This document shows positions 10,736 through 22,609 of a DNA stretch of 64,000 nucleotides, in pieces; position 1 is the stretch's first letter, and every line of letters begins with the position of its first letter. The stretch is taken from the NCBI GenBank assembly GCA_947561395.2, contig OX387194.1, positions 22,182,048-22,246,047 of the forward strand. The letters are read 5' to 3'. The translations under genes were made by a program, and so were the position numbers. The notes beneath the pieces are model-generated. The model was not told the DNA's origin. It saw only the letters and a list, made by a program, of their open reading frames with translations, and searched no databases. Source of the DNA: Buxus sempervirens. Taxonomy: Eukaryota; Streptophyta; Magnoliopsida; Buxales; Buxaceae.

Positions 10736-11596
10736 TGTAAAACCACAAATTTCTAGTAATTGATAATTAAATAGAATTAATAATAAAATAATATAAATTT
10801 CAGATTTTAGAAATTAAATAATTAATTAGAAATAATAATAGGATTTAGATCTTACTATTTTATAACGGATAGTGAGGTTTCGGATCAACCTGAAAAGCTG
10901 TAGGTTGACCCGGGGATTTTGTAGAATTCAATCTAAGGTAAGTCTATGACTTGGTGTTAACAGAATTTTTATAATTACAATTATTATTATTTGTGAAATC
11001 CCAAATTTTTGGAAAAATAAATAAAAAGAATTAAATATGAATATTTGGAGAATTAAGGATTTTATTTGAAATAATTGGGAGATTTATTATAGTATAATGA
11101 TTTGGGGAATTTTTCATTAATCTGGGATGCAATATTAGATCAAAATAACGAGGAGATTAAATCTGGAAATTTTGGAAGAAAGTAAAGGGTTAAATATGAT
11201 CAAATTAAAGAAAAGGGTATTTTAGTCATTTCTTAATTAGTTAAATTATTAAATAGATTAATTAAATGATTATTTAGACTCGAGAAATTAAATTAGACCT
11301 AAGTTGGATTTAAATTGATCATAAATAATGAGATTTATGGCCTAATAATTGAGAAAAAGGGCATATTGGTAATTATAATTAATTAGGAGCCTTAAGTTGA
11401 GAAAAAAGAGGAGTTTTGGGGTGTTTTAGTAATATTTAAAAGTAGGGGAATTAATTAGCAAGAAAATAGATTAAAAATAGAAGTTTCTTTTATAGGGGAA
11501 TTAGGAGAAAGGATTTAAAAGAAGAGTTGGGTGAAAATAGGAAAATGAGTTAGGGAATTCCCAAATACAATTAGAACTCCTAGTTGAGTGGGTGTG

Positions 11597-11604
11597 TATA
11601 AAAG
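11597..11604 (+). promoter_or_regulatory. TATA box of long LTR copy 2
   Basis: TATAAAAG lies about 100 bp before a strong splice donor (GT at 11697-11698). It is followed by GAATTAGGGTTTCTT and a GA-rich leader, typical of plant transcription start regions. Equivalent boxes occur at the matching place in the copies at 52807, 63004 and 60212 (minus). Transcription is inferred, not shown. Confidence 0.6.
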
Positions 11605-11696
11605 GAAGAGGATAGAGAGAATTAGGGTTTCTTATTATTCTTGGTGGTTTTATGCGGCTAGAGAGAGAAGGAAGAAGGAGATTCGTTGGATTCAAG

Positions 11697-11702
11697 GTAA
11701 GT
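11697..11702 (+). promoter_or_regulatory. Predicted 5' splice site in long LTR copy 2
   Basis: CAAG/GTAAGT at 11693-11702 closely matches the plant donor consensus. It ends a leader of roughly 70-80 nt after the expected start site. The same position carries CAG/GTAAGT in the copy at 53235, CAA/GTAAGT in the copy at 63168 and AAG/GTGAGT in the reverse copy at 60082. Confidence 0.55.
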
Positions 11703-13131
11703 AAGACTAAATAGAAAACCATGATTTATATCCCATACGTATGGTTTAGTTTGTTGAGTTCATGCTTCCTTGTGATTTTAGACGAGAAAAGGGGTTGATG
11801 TATTTCGCAGAGATTTCAAGAGGGTGATATCTAGATTTGTTGGAGAGGATTTGATCAAAGAATCAAGACAAGTAGCCCTTTTAGCTTACATTAAAATCAT
11901 GTTTTCAGTTTTATAAGGATTCGTGTTTATAAGTATGATTTATTGGAGTTTTGATGATCAAATCTTTGTATGTTGTGATGTATTTGTTTTGGATTGAAAA
12001 TGTTTAGGAGATGTTATTTGATGTGTTAGAATTGATTTGAAGTGATAAAAGTATTATCTAAAATTTTAGTTTGAAGTTTCAGAAGTTTTAGAAAAATCTG
12101 TGAATTTATACTAGCGCCCAATACGTTGCTTGAACGCCCATTCAAGCGCCCTTTGTTTTGTATGTTTTTGTCTAGGACGCCCAATTAGTCATTTGAGCAC
12201 CTAAGCAGGCAGGGCCTATGCTTCATTTTGGATTTTAAAACCCGAGAGTTAAATTTAGGAATTTGTACAAGCGCCCAATCCGTCACTCAAACATTATATT
12301 GAGCGCCCAAAGCCTAAAAACCAAGAAAGCGAACGCCCAATAGATTGCTCGAACCTTATATCGAGCGCCCGCAAACAAATTTTCATAATTTGAAGTTTTG
12401 ACCTAGTTTTGTATTCTAAACTGATTTTTAAGGGATTCCAACTCATGTACCAATTAGATTAGGGTATTTTGAGGGTGTCTGCAATAGCAAAAAATCTAAT
12501 TAGATTTTTATAGAGATTTTGGGTACGTTCTACTAAAAGACTCTTATTTGAGGTTTATAATTCCAAATTCTTTTCAATAAAACTTGATTTTAAAGGTTCT
12601 TACACTTGTATTTGGGCTATTTGAACGTGTTTTGAGCATTGGAATGATTTAAATTATATTAGAACATAAATTGAGTAGTTTGACCATGTGATGGCTTATG
12701 ATTTAAAGGAATGGAATGAATTGTTACTTGATTTGACATGTATGTGGCTCCTCGTATGGGGGGTTTCTTTTGACATGTATATGTCTCTACATATATGGCT
12801 ATTTTATAGCATATTCCCCACATTTTTGCTTATGCCGGTATTATTTGACATGAATGTGTCTCCACGGATATGGATTGGTTTGTCATGGATGTGACTTCGC
12901 ATATGTGACTATTTGGACGGATGTCCCAGGCTTGTGGCATTTGCCCTTCTACCGTGGATTCGAGATAGGTATATTCTTACGGCATAGTCTTCCACCCAAG
13001 AGGTCAAGGTGAGTGTATGCTTGTGGCTATGTCTTTGACCCATGGAATTGACGTAAGAATATTACTCATGGCTTTTGTCTTCTACCCATGGGTTTGGGAT
13101 GAATCTATATATATATATATATATTGCCTTA

Positions 13132-13372
13132 CATGCTAACTCACTCCGGGATCGGTTGAGTACTTCTGTTTAACGTTGAATAACCAAACTAGTATCAGCT
13201 GATCCATTTGTAATTCGGTTAGGTAGCATATTGGCAGTTTGGTTGTATTTTGCTATACATGTTAGCTCACTCCGAGATCGGTTAAGTACTTCTGTATAGT
13301 GTTGAATAGCCTGAGCAGTATCAGCTAGCCCACTTATAATTCGGATAGGTGGCATTTAGCAGTATGAGTGTA
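13132..13372. repeat. Tandem duplication of about 125 bp in long LTR copy 2
   Basis: Two adjacent units begin ACATGCTAACTCACTCCG and ACATGTTAGCTCACTCCG. They share GATCGGTT, AGTACTTCTGT, AGTATCAGCT and TAATTCGG, with many point differences. The unit lies downstream of the hairpin-like array. The other long LTR copies carry a single diverged version at the corresponding place (GAGCATAGCTC at about 54750 and GGGCATAGCTC at about 3192). Confidence 0.75.
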
Positions 13373-14076
13373 CTTCCTAAATCTGTGTGCCCGATGGGAA
13401 AAGTGTGATGATAATATGATTTTAGTGATATTTGTGTAGATTGTTGATAACTTACCTGTGTGATGTTGGGTTAAGATGGTTGTTGGTATATTTGAACACA
13501 TAGTGATATTATTACTTGAATTTTATAACGGTTTCATGATTATAATTGTGATATGGTTGTATGATTGTGATTCTCCTTTGGTTTTATGTTTTTGGTTTTA
13601 AAACCATGTTTTATTTGCTGAGCATGCTTTCTTTATATTATAAACATACTATTTTCCTTGCATGGCTACCTGCTGAGATCTTATATCTCTTATTGTTTTA
13701 TCGGTTTTGTTTTCTGATCTTCCTGGTGAGAACGTATCAGCTGGGTTAAAACCGTTGAGTTGATTTATATGGTGTCAAAGAGAAGACTACTTTGTTATAT
13801 AGAATTTAGGTTTTGGATTCAAGGAAGTATTATGAATTTGTTTTATCAGTTGGAATTGCAAACTTGTAGATGACTTTTATTACCAGACTTTCAGTTTTAA
13901 GGATGATATTATTAGATTGGATTTTCTTGTTCTATTCATACTTTAATTAAGATTTAGATTGATAGCGCACTTTGTTTTATCCTTTATCTTTTATACCTTG
14001 TTCTTAATTGTTTTGTTATCATTCAAGTAAGCCTTAATCCATGGAAAAAAAACACACCCGAATCTGGGGCGTTACA

Positions 14077-14385
14077 ATATCCAACCCAAAAATCCAGGAT
14101 ATAATCACTAACCTGATGGACTCCATAACTGCCTCAAGCGGTGATGCTACATTGTAAAAAATTCTCCTATTTCGCTCTTGCCAAGTGAACCACAACATAG
14201 CCTAAAAAACCACTATATAAAGTACTTTACCTCTTTGACCCAGCCCCAAGAAATACCACTAGTTAAAGAGGTCGAGAACTGTGGAAGGCAACGCCTAAGA
14301 ATGACTGATTAGTCCTAAGAATCTAACCCAAATCTGTCTAGAGAAGGCATAATGTATGAATAGATGCAGGAGGGATTCCTCACTT
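14077..14385 (-). mobile_element. RNase-H-bearing LINE, zf-RVT part (continuation of 9945-10735)
   Basis: The minus strand reads ESLLHLFIHYAFSRQIWVRFLG, then LGLGQRGKVLYIVVF, AMLWFTWQERNRRIFYN and SIRLVIISWI. This is the usual order at the end of the zinc-binding domain just before RNase H. It joins the 9945-10735 segment once the solo LTR and one ATATC copy are removed. At about 14385 it abuts RTE sequence. I could not find a TSD for this LINE. Confidence 0.75.
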
Positions 14386-16130
14386 GTTCCTTGATACACC
14401 ACTTTTATACCAAGTCTACCAAATTAATTTTCTTCCAATCCTATCATATGATTTTTCTAAATCAACAAAAATCATATGCAAATCTTCTTTCTTTTCTCTA
14501 GACTTCTATAATAAGAAAGTAAAATATAGCTCCAGTAGTGGATCTTCCAAGCATAAATCCAAATTGGTTTTGTCACTCTAGTTACTAGCCTTAATCTATG
14601 TTCAATCACTCTTTCTCACAATTTCATAGTACTTGTAAGTTTCGCACTCCTGTACATCTCCCTTATTCTTATATATTGGTATTAGTTTACTAATCCTTCA
14701 AGCATTTGGCATTTTCCTTATCCTTAAAATTTCATTAAATAATCTAATCAACCAAAATACACCAATATCTCCCATGCACTTCCACACCTCTATAGGAATG
14801 CTATCTAGGCCCAAGGCTTTTCCTATTCTCATATTGACTAAAGCATCTTTAACTTCACTAACTCGAACCCTACAAATATAGGTTTGTTCTCTAGATCCAT
14901 TACTACTATCATCCATGCAAAATCAAAATCTTTGTGTACCTTCCCCATATAATAATTTCATAAAATATTCTTTCCACCTTTCTTTAATCTCCTCATATTT
15001 TATCAAAACTATCAAATTCTCACTTTTAATACATCTAACCTGATCTAAAGTCCCTCATTTCCCTCTCTCTAAATCTTTCTAATTTATAAAATAATTTTTT
15101 CACCTTCTAGTACCTAAATTATCATCTTAGTTGTCATAAGCATGGTTTTTAGCATCACTTTCTTTTTTGTTTCTTTTTAAGATTTGTATATCTAAGTTTT
15201 CCTTAGTTTTACCCTTTTGCAAAATTTTAAAATTAAGTCTTTTCTCTTTGATAGCTTCATGGACTACATCACTCCACCAATAAGTTTCCCTATGAGCTAG
15301 GATACTAACTCGCGATTCTCCAAATACTTCTTTTCCAAGTCATGTGATGCAATTGGCCATTTCATTCCACATCCTAGTCGAATCACCCATAAGGTCCCAA
15401 CTAGCCTCTTTTATTAACTTATTCTTAAAAATTATTAAATTCTCTCAGTTGAACTTCCACCATTTTATTTTTGGGTTTGTTTTTTCTCCCACTTTTTAAG
15501 ACAAATATCCATTACAATTAACCTATCTTGTGAAGCTAAATTCTGCCTGGGATAACCTTTTAGTTTCTACAAGTAGCTAGTTTAATCCTTCTAAGAAGAA
15601 AAAGGTCTATTTGACTCCAATTTGATCCACTCTTAAAAATCACCAAATGTTCAATTCTCTTTTGAAAACTGGTATTTCTAAATTAAGGTCATAGGCCACT
15701 GCGAAGTCAAGGACAGATCTTCCCATCTCATTCCTTTGACCAAAGCCTCTTCCTCCATAGATTCTATTATAACCATCACTCTCATCTCCTGCATAACCAT
15801 CTAAATCCCCTACTATAACTATCATTTCAATTTCATATATGCCCTGATCTATCCCATTTCTATTATTACCTTTCCCTGTATACTAAAGTTTATACTTATT
15901 AACGTCCTCAGCCTTATCCTTTTTCCTTTTAGTTTCTTGTCAACGCATCATATGCATCCCTCTTCTATTCATAGCATTTACTAACTCTAGTTTTTGCCCT
16001 ATTAAAGTTACTATATTCCAAGTACCTAAGCAAATCCTATCCACTTGGACTAGCTTCTTTACTCACATTCGTCCAGCTTGATGCAAGAACCCTTAATCAC
16101 TTCTCACTGCAACCCAGTGTTTTAAAACCA
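14386..16130 (-). mobile_element. RTE-type LINE, 5' portion (endonuclease and RT)
   Basis: Minus-strand blocks are, from 5' to 3': the endonuclease region with VGDLDGYAG, GGRGFGQRNEMGRSVLDFAV and AYDLNLEIPVFK (15640-15825); a linker with LATCRN and KVIPG near 15530; and the RT start with VSEVKDALVNMRIGKALGLD, SIPIEVWKCMGDIGVFWL (14698-14916) and ERKEDLHMIFVDLEKSYDR near 14480. These are RTE-clade signatures. Stops and frameshifts break it throughout. It is most simply the upstream half of the element whose 3' half is at 8138-9400. About 60 residues around the RT centre are not represented in either half. Confidence 0.82.
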
Positions 16131-16249
16131 GCGAGCAACTCAGAATCCATGGCCAAGTTACTCGGATAGATGAATGTGCTGATAAATTGGCCCAAAAAAC
16201 TAGGGTGATTTTGACCAGCTTTTCACCACTTTATTCGAACAGTCAATTA

Positions 16250-16600
16250 CAAAATATGGGAATTACCTTTTGAAAGGAATCATAAAATCTAAAACCCCTT
16301 TGGATCTTAAAATAGAATTTCTAAAAATAATAATATATTCTTCTGGTACAAAATATTACGATGGTATTTATTCGAGTTCTTATAAACTTAAAGGGAGTCG
16401 GTCTCTGCAGAAATTAAGATGGAGAATTATCTGGTGCTTACTATAGGGGGTGGGCTTCTTCCTATCTATGTACATGGTCCACATTAGGGGCATAAGTGAG
16501 CTTGTAAATGGTTATGTGGTATAGGTATACCATCTGTGTACCTATAAAACAGTATTTAAACTACTTATATAATAATATAGCTTCATTACCTATTAAAAAA
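16250..16600 (+). mobile_element. Possible LINE 3' tail
   Basis: The segment closes with TAATATAGCTTCATTACC and an A-run at 16590-16599, resembling the ends of other forward LINEs here. No protein motif survives and no clear TSD was found. The start is arbitrary. It could be another polyadenylated retrocopy. Confidence 0.35.
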
Positions 16601-18560
16601 AAAGTGAACTATGAGTTGTGCTTTGCATTTAGTCTATGTCCACTCTTTTTGAAGGAACAAAATGATGCATCTTACATCTTTAGTACTGATGAAGCAATGT
16701 TTATAGTATTTGATTATGTTTTCACATTGGTCAAAGAATGATCTCATGGAAATTATGTAAGCAAAGCTGCCTAGCTCATCAAATCAAAGTCCAAGGTTAT
16801 GACATACATAGAGAAAAGCAAGAACAAAATAAATATTATAAATAGCACACCAGTAACATGACTAACAAGATGCAATAGATCAAGTGAACAATAAAAATCT
16901 AAAATGTTAAAAGAAAACATCTTTTTCCATGGCATATTATTGTGAAGCAACTCTTTAATGATGGATTTAAATCTGTTAACCAGTTAAGGTCAAAGAAAAA
17001 GATAGTTAAAACTTAGTTTATATAAAGAAGCTAGTTAAAAACTTAGTTTATGAGACATCGAGAGAAATGCGGATAAAGCCTTAGAAAAATAAATTAATAA
17101 TGGAAATTCAACTTATGTAATTATAGATACTAGAAATTTGGTTTAATGGGTAAGAATAAGATACCCTAGAGTTCGAATAAATAACTATAATGAATCTTAA
17201 CTCTTTGCACAACTTTTATGACGTGAAGACAAAGCTATTAATAATTTTTAGATTGTTTGCATTCACTCTTAATGAATCCAACTCCAGAATAAATATTGCA
17301 TCAATTTGTAATACAAAATTCATGGAGTTGACCAATATAAATTTTTCAGTGGGGTCACCTCTTATGAACATTTTTTTATTATTTATGAATACCTCTTATG
17401 AACATATTATAAAGCACAAATGACCATCTTAACACAAGGAACATATTTGTTAACCCAAAGTTTAATATTGAAGATAATATGTGGAGGTTACAAGTATAGT
17501 TACTCTACATCAAGCTTATGAGTTCCAATGCGGCTAGGTGTTTCGCTTAGGGCATGAAACAAAATTTTGGCAGCATGTCTTCCCCAGAAACAACTTTTTT
17601 TTATTGAAGAACCTATATTATCTGGAAAAAAACATCATCATTCATGCACCATATTTATTTATATATGGAATACATAATAACATGACGAGGGTGAGAAGCA
17701 AAAAGGAGCAAAGATGAACAAATGCATTTGTCTCGATCTTCTCACTCTCTCTTCCCTCATTCCATCGTGTTCTTCCTCCTCATCCCCCTACTCATTCTTA
17801 TCCTTGCGTTTTAATTATTGAATTTTTTATTTTTAATATTATACGAACAAAATTTTCACTTATTCCATGTAATAAATGCCATTTTTAAGATTTTTTTTAC
17901 AATTTTTAAAATTTTATAAATATAATAATTTAATTTTAAAATTAATTTTTATTAAAAGTGGTGATGTTGCTATATCACATATATGAAAACGAACTAGTTC
18001 TAATATGACTAAAGCATTCAAAAGGAAAAAATACACATTTTACCTTCTATGAGCACAAACTCAAACGCAATCGAACTCCAAATCAGCTCTAAAATGATTC
18101 CACATTTCTTCTATATTATAGATTTGAAGATGCAATGTAGAAATAAGGAGAAATTATAATTAATTTGGGGAGAAATGGTGGAGATGGCATTAGAAAGGAT
18201 ACCAGAGAAATATTGCTCGATTTGGGTGATATTTCACCCAAACCGAGCAACTACTTAAAGAGTTAAAATTAAAAAAAAAAAAAAAAAACACAGACACACA
18301 CGAGTGTCACCAAAATCCACCCAACTTTAAGTCAAGCGATCCCCTCTCCCCCAGCAAAATGTGTCAGTGTTGTTGGGGGGGGAATAAATAGTGGCACAGA
18401 AAACACTACTCTACAACAAAGAATGGTTTAAGAATCAGATTTCATTAGGTTTCTATGAAACCCTAACTTAGTTCTACAATACATAGGCATAAATGCGTAT
18501 TATCTTTACTTTTCTAGGCTCATAATATTATACTTTTAAGATCTAGTATGCCTTTAATCT
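16601..18560. other. Non-coding AT-rich stretch
   Basis: No supported gene is seen. It holds short spurious frames, an A-run at 18270-18289 followed by a CA-rich tail (perhaps a retrocopy end), and one compact inverted repeat at 18213-18250 listed separately. The CTCACTCTCTCTTCC-type pyrimidine patch near 17745 has no partner signals that would make it a promoter. Confidence 0.45.
18213..18250. repeat. Short perfect-looking hairpin, 17-bp arms
   Basis: Arms TTGCTCGATTTGGGTGA and TCACCCAAACCGAGCAA pair with one mismatch around the loop TATT. It lies alone in AT-rich DNA, 20 bp before an A-run. It may be a relic of a foldback element or a chance structure. Confidence 0.8.
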
Positions 18561-18563
18561 TTT

Positions 18564-19290
18564 GTGTTAAAAATTAGAAAATCATGTAAGTTTTCTTATT
18601 TTAAATGGCTTGGATTGTATGAAGTGGAGATGGGGAAAAGCTGGAGAATTTTCAGTCAAGAGTTTTTATGTGGGCAAGGTCAGAGTTTTAACTTGTCAAA
18701 TATGATTTTGCAGCCTCTCATAACATCAAAAATAGGCTTTTTAATGTGGACAGCAGCAGCAGAGAAGATCCTAACAATGGATAACCTTATAAAAAGAGGA
18801 TGGCAACTTCCTAGTAGATCTCAAGTGGAAACAGTGAATGACCAGCTCTTGCATTATATGGTAGCACAGGAGACTTGGAATGCCTTCCTATCACGATTTG
18901 GAGTAAGTTGGGTTCAACCTCAAGATGTAAAGCAAGCACTCAGTTCGTGGAATAGTGATAGAGGATCATCTAATTTTCAAGTGATGTGGAGTATGACTCC
19001 AGCAGCAATATTGTGGACACTATGGAAAGAGAGTAGCAAAAGAATATTTGACAACAAAACAAGATCTATCCAAGGAATATTTGAGTCTACTCTAAGATGT
19101 ATTTTTTTTTTTTTTTGGTCATCTTCTAAGGAATCTTGCCAAGATCTGAACTTTCAGGAAGTAGTGTCGTGCAAGGATTTTATGACGCTGTAGAAGCTGT
19201 CTTTTCTTTTTTTTGCTGTAAACTTTTGGTGTACATGTTCTATATTTCTACTATTAATATAATTTCTATTATTACCAATCCGAAAAAATT
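18564..19290 (+). mobile_element. 5'-truncated L1-type LINE fragment
   Basis: An open frame of about 200 codons to 19193 reads the zf-RVT region: LITSKIGFLMWTAAAEKILT, MDNLIKRGWQLPSR, AQETWNAFLSRFGVSWVQP, AAILWTLWKESSKRIFDN and a stop after CKDFMTL, followed by a 3' UTR ending near 19290 (ATTATTACCAATCCG). The order matches the 46969-49058 LINE. The zinc-binding segment is damaged: RSQVETVNDQLLHYMVAQ replaces the usual C..C...E....LLVHC pattern. A T-run (19099-19114) sits inside the coding part. The TSD is not recognised. Confidence 0.85.
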
Positions 19291-20846
19291 CTTTAGATGT
19301 AAATTTATTCATTGCTTCATTTTTTTCCACCTCAATTTTGGCATAAAACCTACTCTTAACATGTTAATTTCACTTGGGTTGCAGTCGCACATTGGAACCA
19401 CAAAAGGACCTCATCTACCGTACATGCATTAGTGAACACTGTTGAGCTTGGGGGGAGGAAAAAAAAAAAGAAGTGAAGAATAATAGACAAAGACCGCATG
19501 GGAGCTTTTCACAGATGTGATCATGGTTGTGGTTGCTGTTTGCATAGATGTAGCAAGACTTGATCACATCGTAGGTCAATGTTTTACTTCGTTATAGATC
19601 AATCCATACAAATGATCTCATAGTAGGGCCTGTTATTTCATTTAAAGTAAATAATTGTTTGTAGGGTCATCAATGAGCCAAGCTAGCTTGGCTTGTTTTC
19701 TAAGAGTCCAAGCTTGAGATAAAGCTCATGTCCTTAATGAGCCTAACCAAAGCTTCAATAGACTTAGCTCATTTATAGTATATTTATAATTTTATATTAC
19801 TTGTAAAAATAAAATAATACAATTGGATTTTAAAAATGAATAACTATAATTTATAGGTACCAAGTTAATTTTTAAGTTTACATATTCCGATTTATTGACT
19901 TAAAATATTATTAAATTCTAAAGTGACTTAAAATATTATTAAATTTTCATGAGTAAATTTAAAAAATTATTCGAATGTTTTATGTTAATTACCAATCTAA
20001 TATCTACGAACAACTTTCATTTTTCTACAGATTATCCAAGTGAATGGACTAATAATTGGGCCTATTAAGTCATTTAAATTAACCAACTATTGGAGGAAGA
20101 TAATTTATGTTATAGGACTATTGTTTAATGCGGATAAATTAAAAAATGTATATTCGAACAAACAAAACATGCATGGACAGATGGACATTGTTATATAATT
20201 ACAAATACAAGCCTTCCTAAACTGTGCAGTATATAAGCAGGTCTTTGCAAACCTTCCTGGACAATATAGAATATTCAACAATAAGTCTTCCTCCTACATA
20301 TTTTCAAATCAATGGTTTGGCACAACATTAAGGTGGCGTGTACTTGTAGTAGACCTCTATTCTCTATTCTATAAGTGCATACTAGAAAAGAATCATGACT
20401 CACAAATCATTGAGGTACATTCCCTTCGCATATAGAGACAATTCATTCCTTTTTACTTGGTCTCCATTTATACTAGTTTGGATCCATCTTCAGAATAATC
20501 TTATAACTATGTTGCTACTATAACTAGAGGTGGTGATAATGATGTGAATTGAAATGATTCCCGGAGGTTGTGATCATGTAAAAAGTGATGTTGTAGTAAT
20601 GGTGCTGAAATTAGCAGTGGAAGTAATGGTGGCAACATAACCATAAAAAATTGTGAAGGTAGAGCTATTTTTAGTGAAGGCTGTGGTTACACATGCTCAT
20701 AATTTGATAAAACAACGTTTAAAAAACAACTTCAAGGATGTTGCCTCAATTAATCTAGATTTTTCAGAGATACAAGAATTTTAATTTTATGTCATTTCTA
20801 AAAACCATTCCATTTTTGCAAAAATAAAAACAATTTTACATAAAAA
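19291..20846. other. Non-coding stretch
   Basis: No gene or transposon termini are supported. The sequence is AT-rich with short unrelated frames. Its right end, ACTCGTAAAGTCCATT, is the left copy of the TSD of the following LINE. It is therefore continuous with 22558 onward and may be the intron or downstream part of the gag-like gene there. Confidence 0.4.
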
Positions 20847-20861
20847 CTCGTAAAGTCCATT

Positions 20862-22542
20862 ATTTTTTTCTTTTTTTTTTGTATGAGTGATGAAGTTTTA
20901 TTGATTAATAGGGAGGGAGATACAAAGAAGAGGAGAAAGAGCAGCAACAGAAAAAAAAAAAAAGGTGCCAAAACAGGGAGGCACTGCTGAAAACACAAAA
21001 ACTACCCATGAAAACACAGACATGTCCCCAGATGCTAAGGAAGGACATAAAGCCCCAGCCTTAGCTAAGCTATCAACAACCTCATTAGTAGCCCTTGGTA
21101 CATGTTTGAATGAGGACTTTCAAACCTCGTACCAAGGATCTTGCATCTCTAATCAGCTCCAAGAATCTCCATGGTCTTGTAACTTTTAAACTCATCCAAA
21201 ATATTGGTTGTGTCCCCTTCAATAATTACTTCCTGATTGCCCAAAGTGTGAATACTATGTAATCTTGTAATGAGTGCCATAAGCTCTGCCCGAGTAGAAT
21301 CCGTCTCTCCTAAAGGCCCACGGAAAGCATAAATAACCTCACCCAAATGATTCTTGACCACTCCTCCAACACCCGCCGGACCTGGGTTCCCTAATGAGCC
21401 ACCCTCAAAATTTAATTTGATAATACCTTCTGGCGGAGGCTCCCATATACATGTGGGTACTGAGAATATCAGCCACCGAAATATTAAGAAACTCTGGGTA
21501 ACTCATAGCCCATTATGCAACCAATACTCTGATAGCCTCAGCCACAACACCTCCAGAGGATGCTTTCTCATCAAATATTCTATTGTTTCTTTCCTTCCAC
21601 ACAAACCACAAAACCACATGAAATAACAGTCTATACAAGATCTTATTTCTCCTTCCAACCCCCGAAAATTTCCACTAACAAATTAAGTCAATCACTTTTC
21701 AGGCGTAACCCACTAAAAGCCAATCTTCATGAGAAAACCATTCCATATCCTTCTAGCAAAATCACACTGAATGAAAAGATGATCAATGGTTTCTCACAGA
21801 CTCATACATAAAAATACAGACATTGGGCGATAGCGATAGCCACTTCCTTCTATTTTGGAGATAATCAATAGTGTTTATTTTGTAAAGCAAACTGGTCCAC
21901 ACAAAAGCCTTGATCTTAGGGGAACAAGTGGTTTCCAAAGGGGAATACTAGGAAAGGGACAAGAAGAAGGCAAAGAGACAGATGTCACAAATCTACACAC
22001 GTCAAAGAAAGATCAACAAGAAAAAATGCCCAATGGAACAGTGTGCCAAATACAAATATCTGCACATTCAGGATACAACAACGTATCCTTCAAAAGATCC
22101 AACAGCAAAGATAATTCCACAACCTCTTGGTCTCACAGTTCCCTTGTAAAAGGAAGATGCCAATCTAAACTAGAATGTGAAGGAGAAAAAACGTCCCTGA
22201 CAAGAGCATCCGGGACCAAAACCACACGAAACAAACTGAAAAACAAAGAATGAAGAACAAAAGATCCACACCACAAATCATGCCAGAAAAATATGGAATC
22301 ACCGGAGCCAACAAGAAATCAAACATGGGATTGGAAAAGAGTAGTTAAAGGTGCCACATTTTTCCACAAACTGAGGGCAGAATAATGAACTCTCCCTCCC
22401 ACATCCCACCCATTATTTGAAAGACCATATTTGGAGCCAATCACTTGATGCCATAGGCTATTCCTCTCATTGCTGAAACGCCAAAGCCACTTAGCAAGTA
22501 ATGATGAGTTCCGTGCCTAGAGGTTACCCAAATCAGTCCCAC
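20862..22542 (-). mobile_element. RNase-H-bearing L1-type LINE, 5'-truncated, 15-bp TSD
   Basis: CTCGTAAAGTCCATT flanks it at 20847-20861 and 22543-22557. The plus-strand T-run at 20862-20880 is the poly(A) tail. Minus-strand frames run from ARNSSLLAKWLWRFSNERNS (about 22500) through a decayed zf-RVT domain (LWKPLVP, ETIDHLFIQCDFARRIW) to a C-terminal RNase H. That domain reads IIKLNFEGGSLGNPGP, GGVVKNHLGEV, RAELMALI and VIIEGDTTNI, so the first catalytic D is replaced (NFEGG for NVDGS). Stops and frameshifts are numerous. It interrupts the region of the gag-like frame at 22610-22972. Confidence 0.93.
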
Positions 22543-22609
22543 CTCGTAAAGTCCATTTCATATGAAAATTATTTTTCAAATTTTTTCTTTCTAGAAAATA
22601 AAAATAGCC

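Larger units (their letters stand above)
10736..14076 (+). mobile_element. Long solo LTR, copy 2 (3.34 kb, TSD ATATC)
   Basis: It starts TGTAAAACC (10736) and ends CTGGGGCGTTACA (14076). ATATC occurs immediately before (10731-10735) and after (14077-14081). Both flanks belong to one minus-strand LINE, so it is a single insertion. TG...CA ends with a 5-bp TSD are LTR-retrotransposon hallmarks. Only one LTR-like unit is present and there are no gag-pol motifs, hence solo LTR. Internal landmarks are a TATA box at 11597-11604, a purine-rich leader, a consensus splice donor CAAG/GTAAGT at 11697, and GCGCCC-rich words at 12113-12370. Hairpin-like units lie at about 12750-12900 and a tandem duplication of about 125 bp at 13132-13372. 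A pyrimidine tract with a weak acceptor lies at about 13705-13729. Solo LTRs of 3 kb occur in some Ty3 chromovirus lineages; that lineage assignment is inference. Confidence 0.85.

Noticed and set aside
16130-16200. CAGTGTTTTAAAACC at about 16131 considered as the start of another hAT-like MITE
   Set aside because: No matching inverted end or 8-bp duplication was found in the following kilobase.
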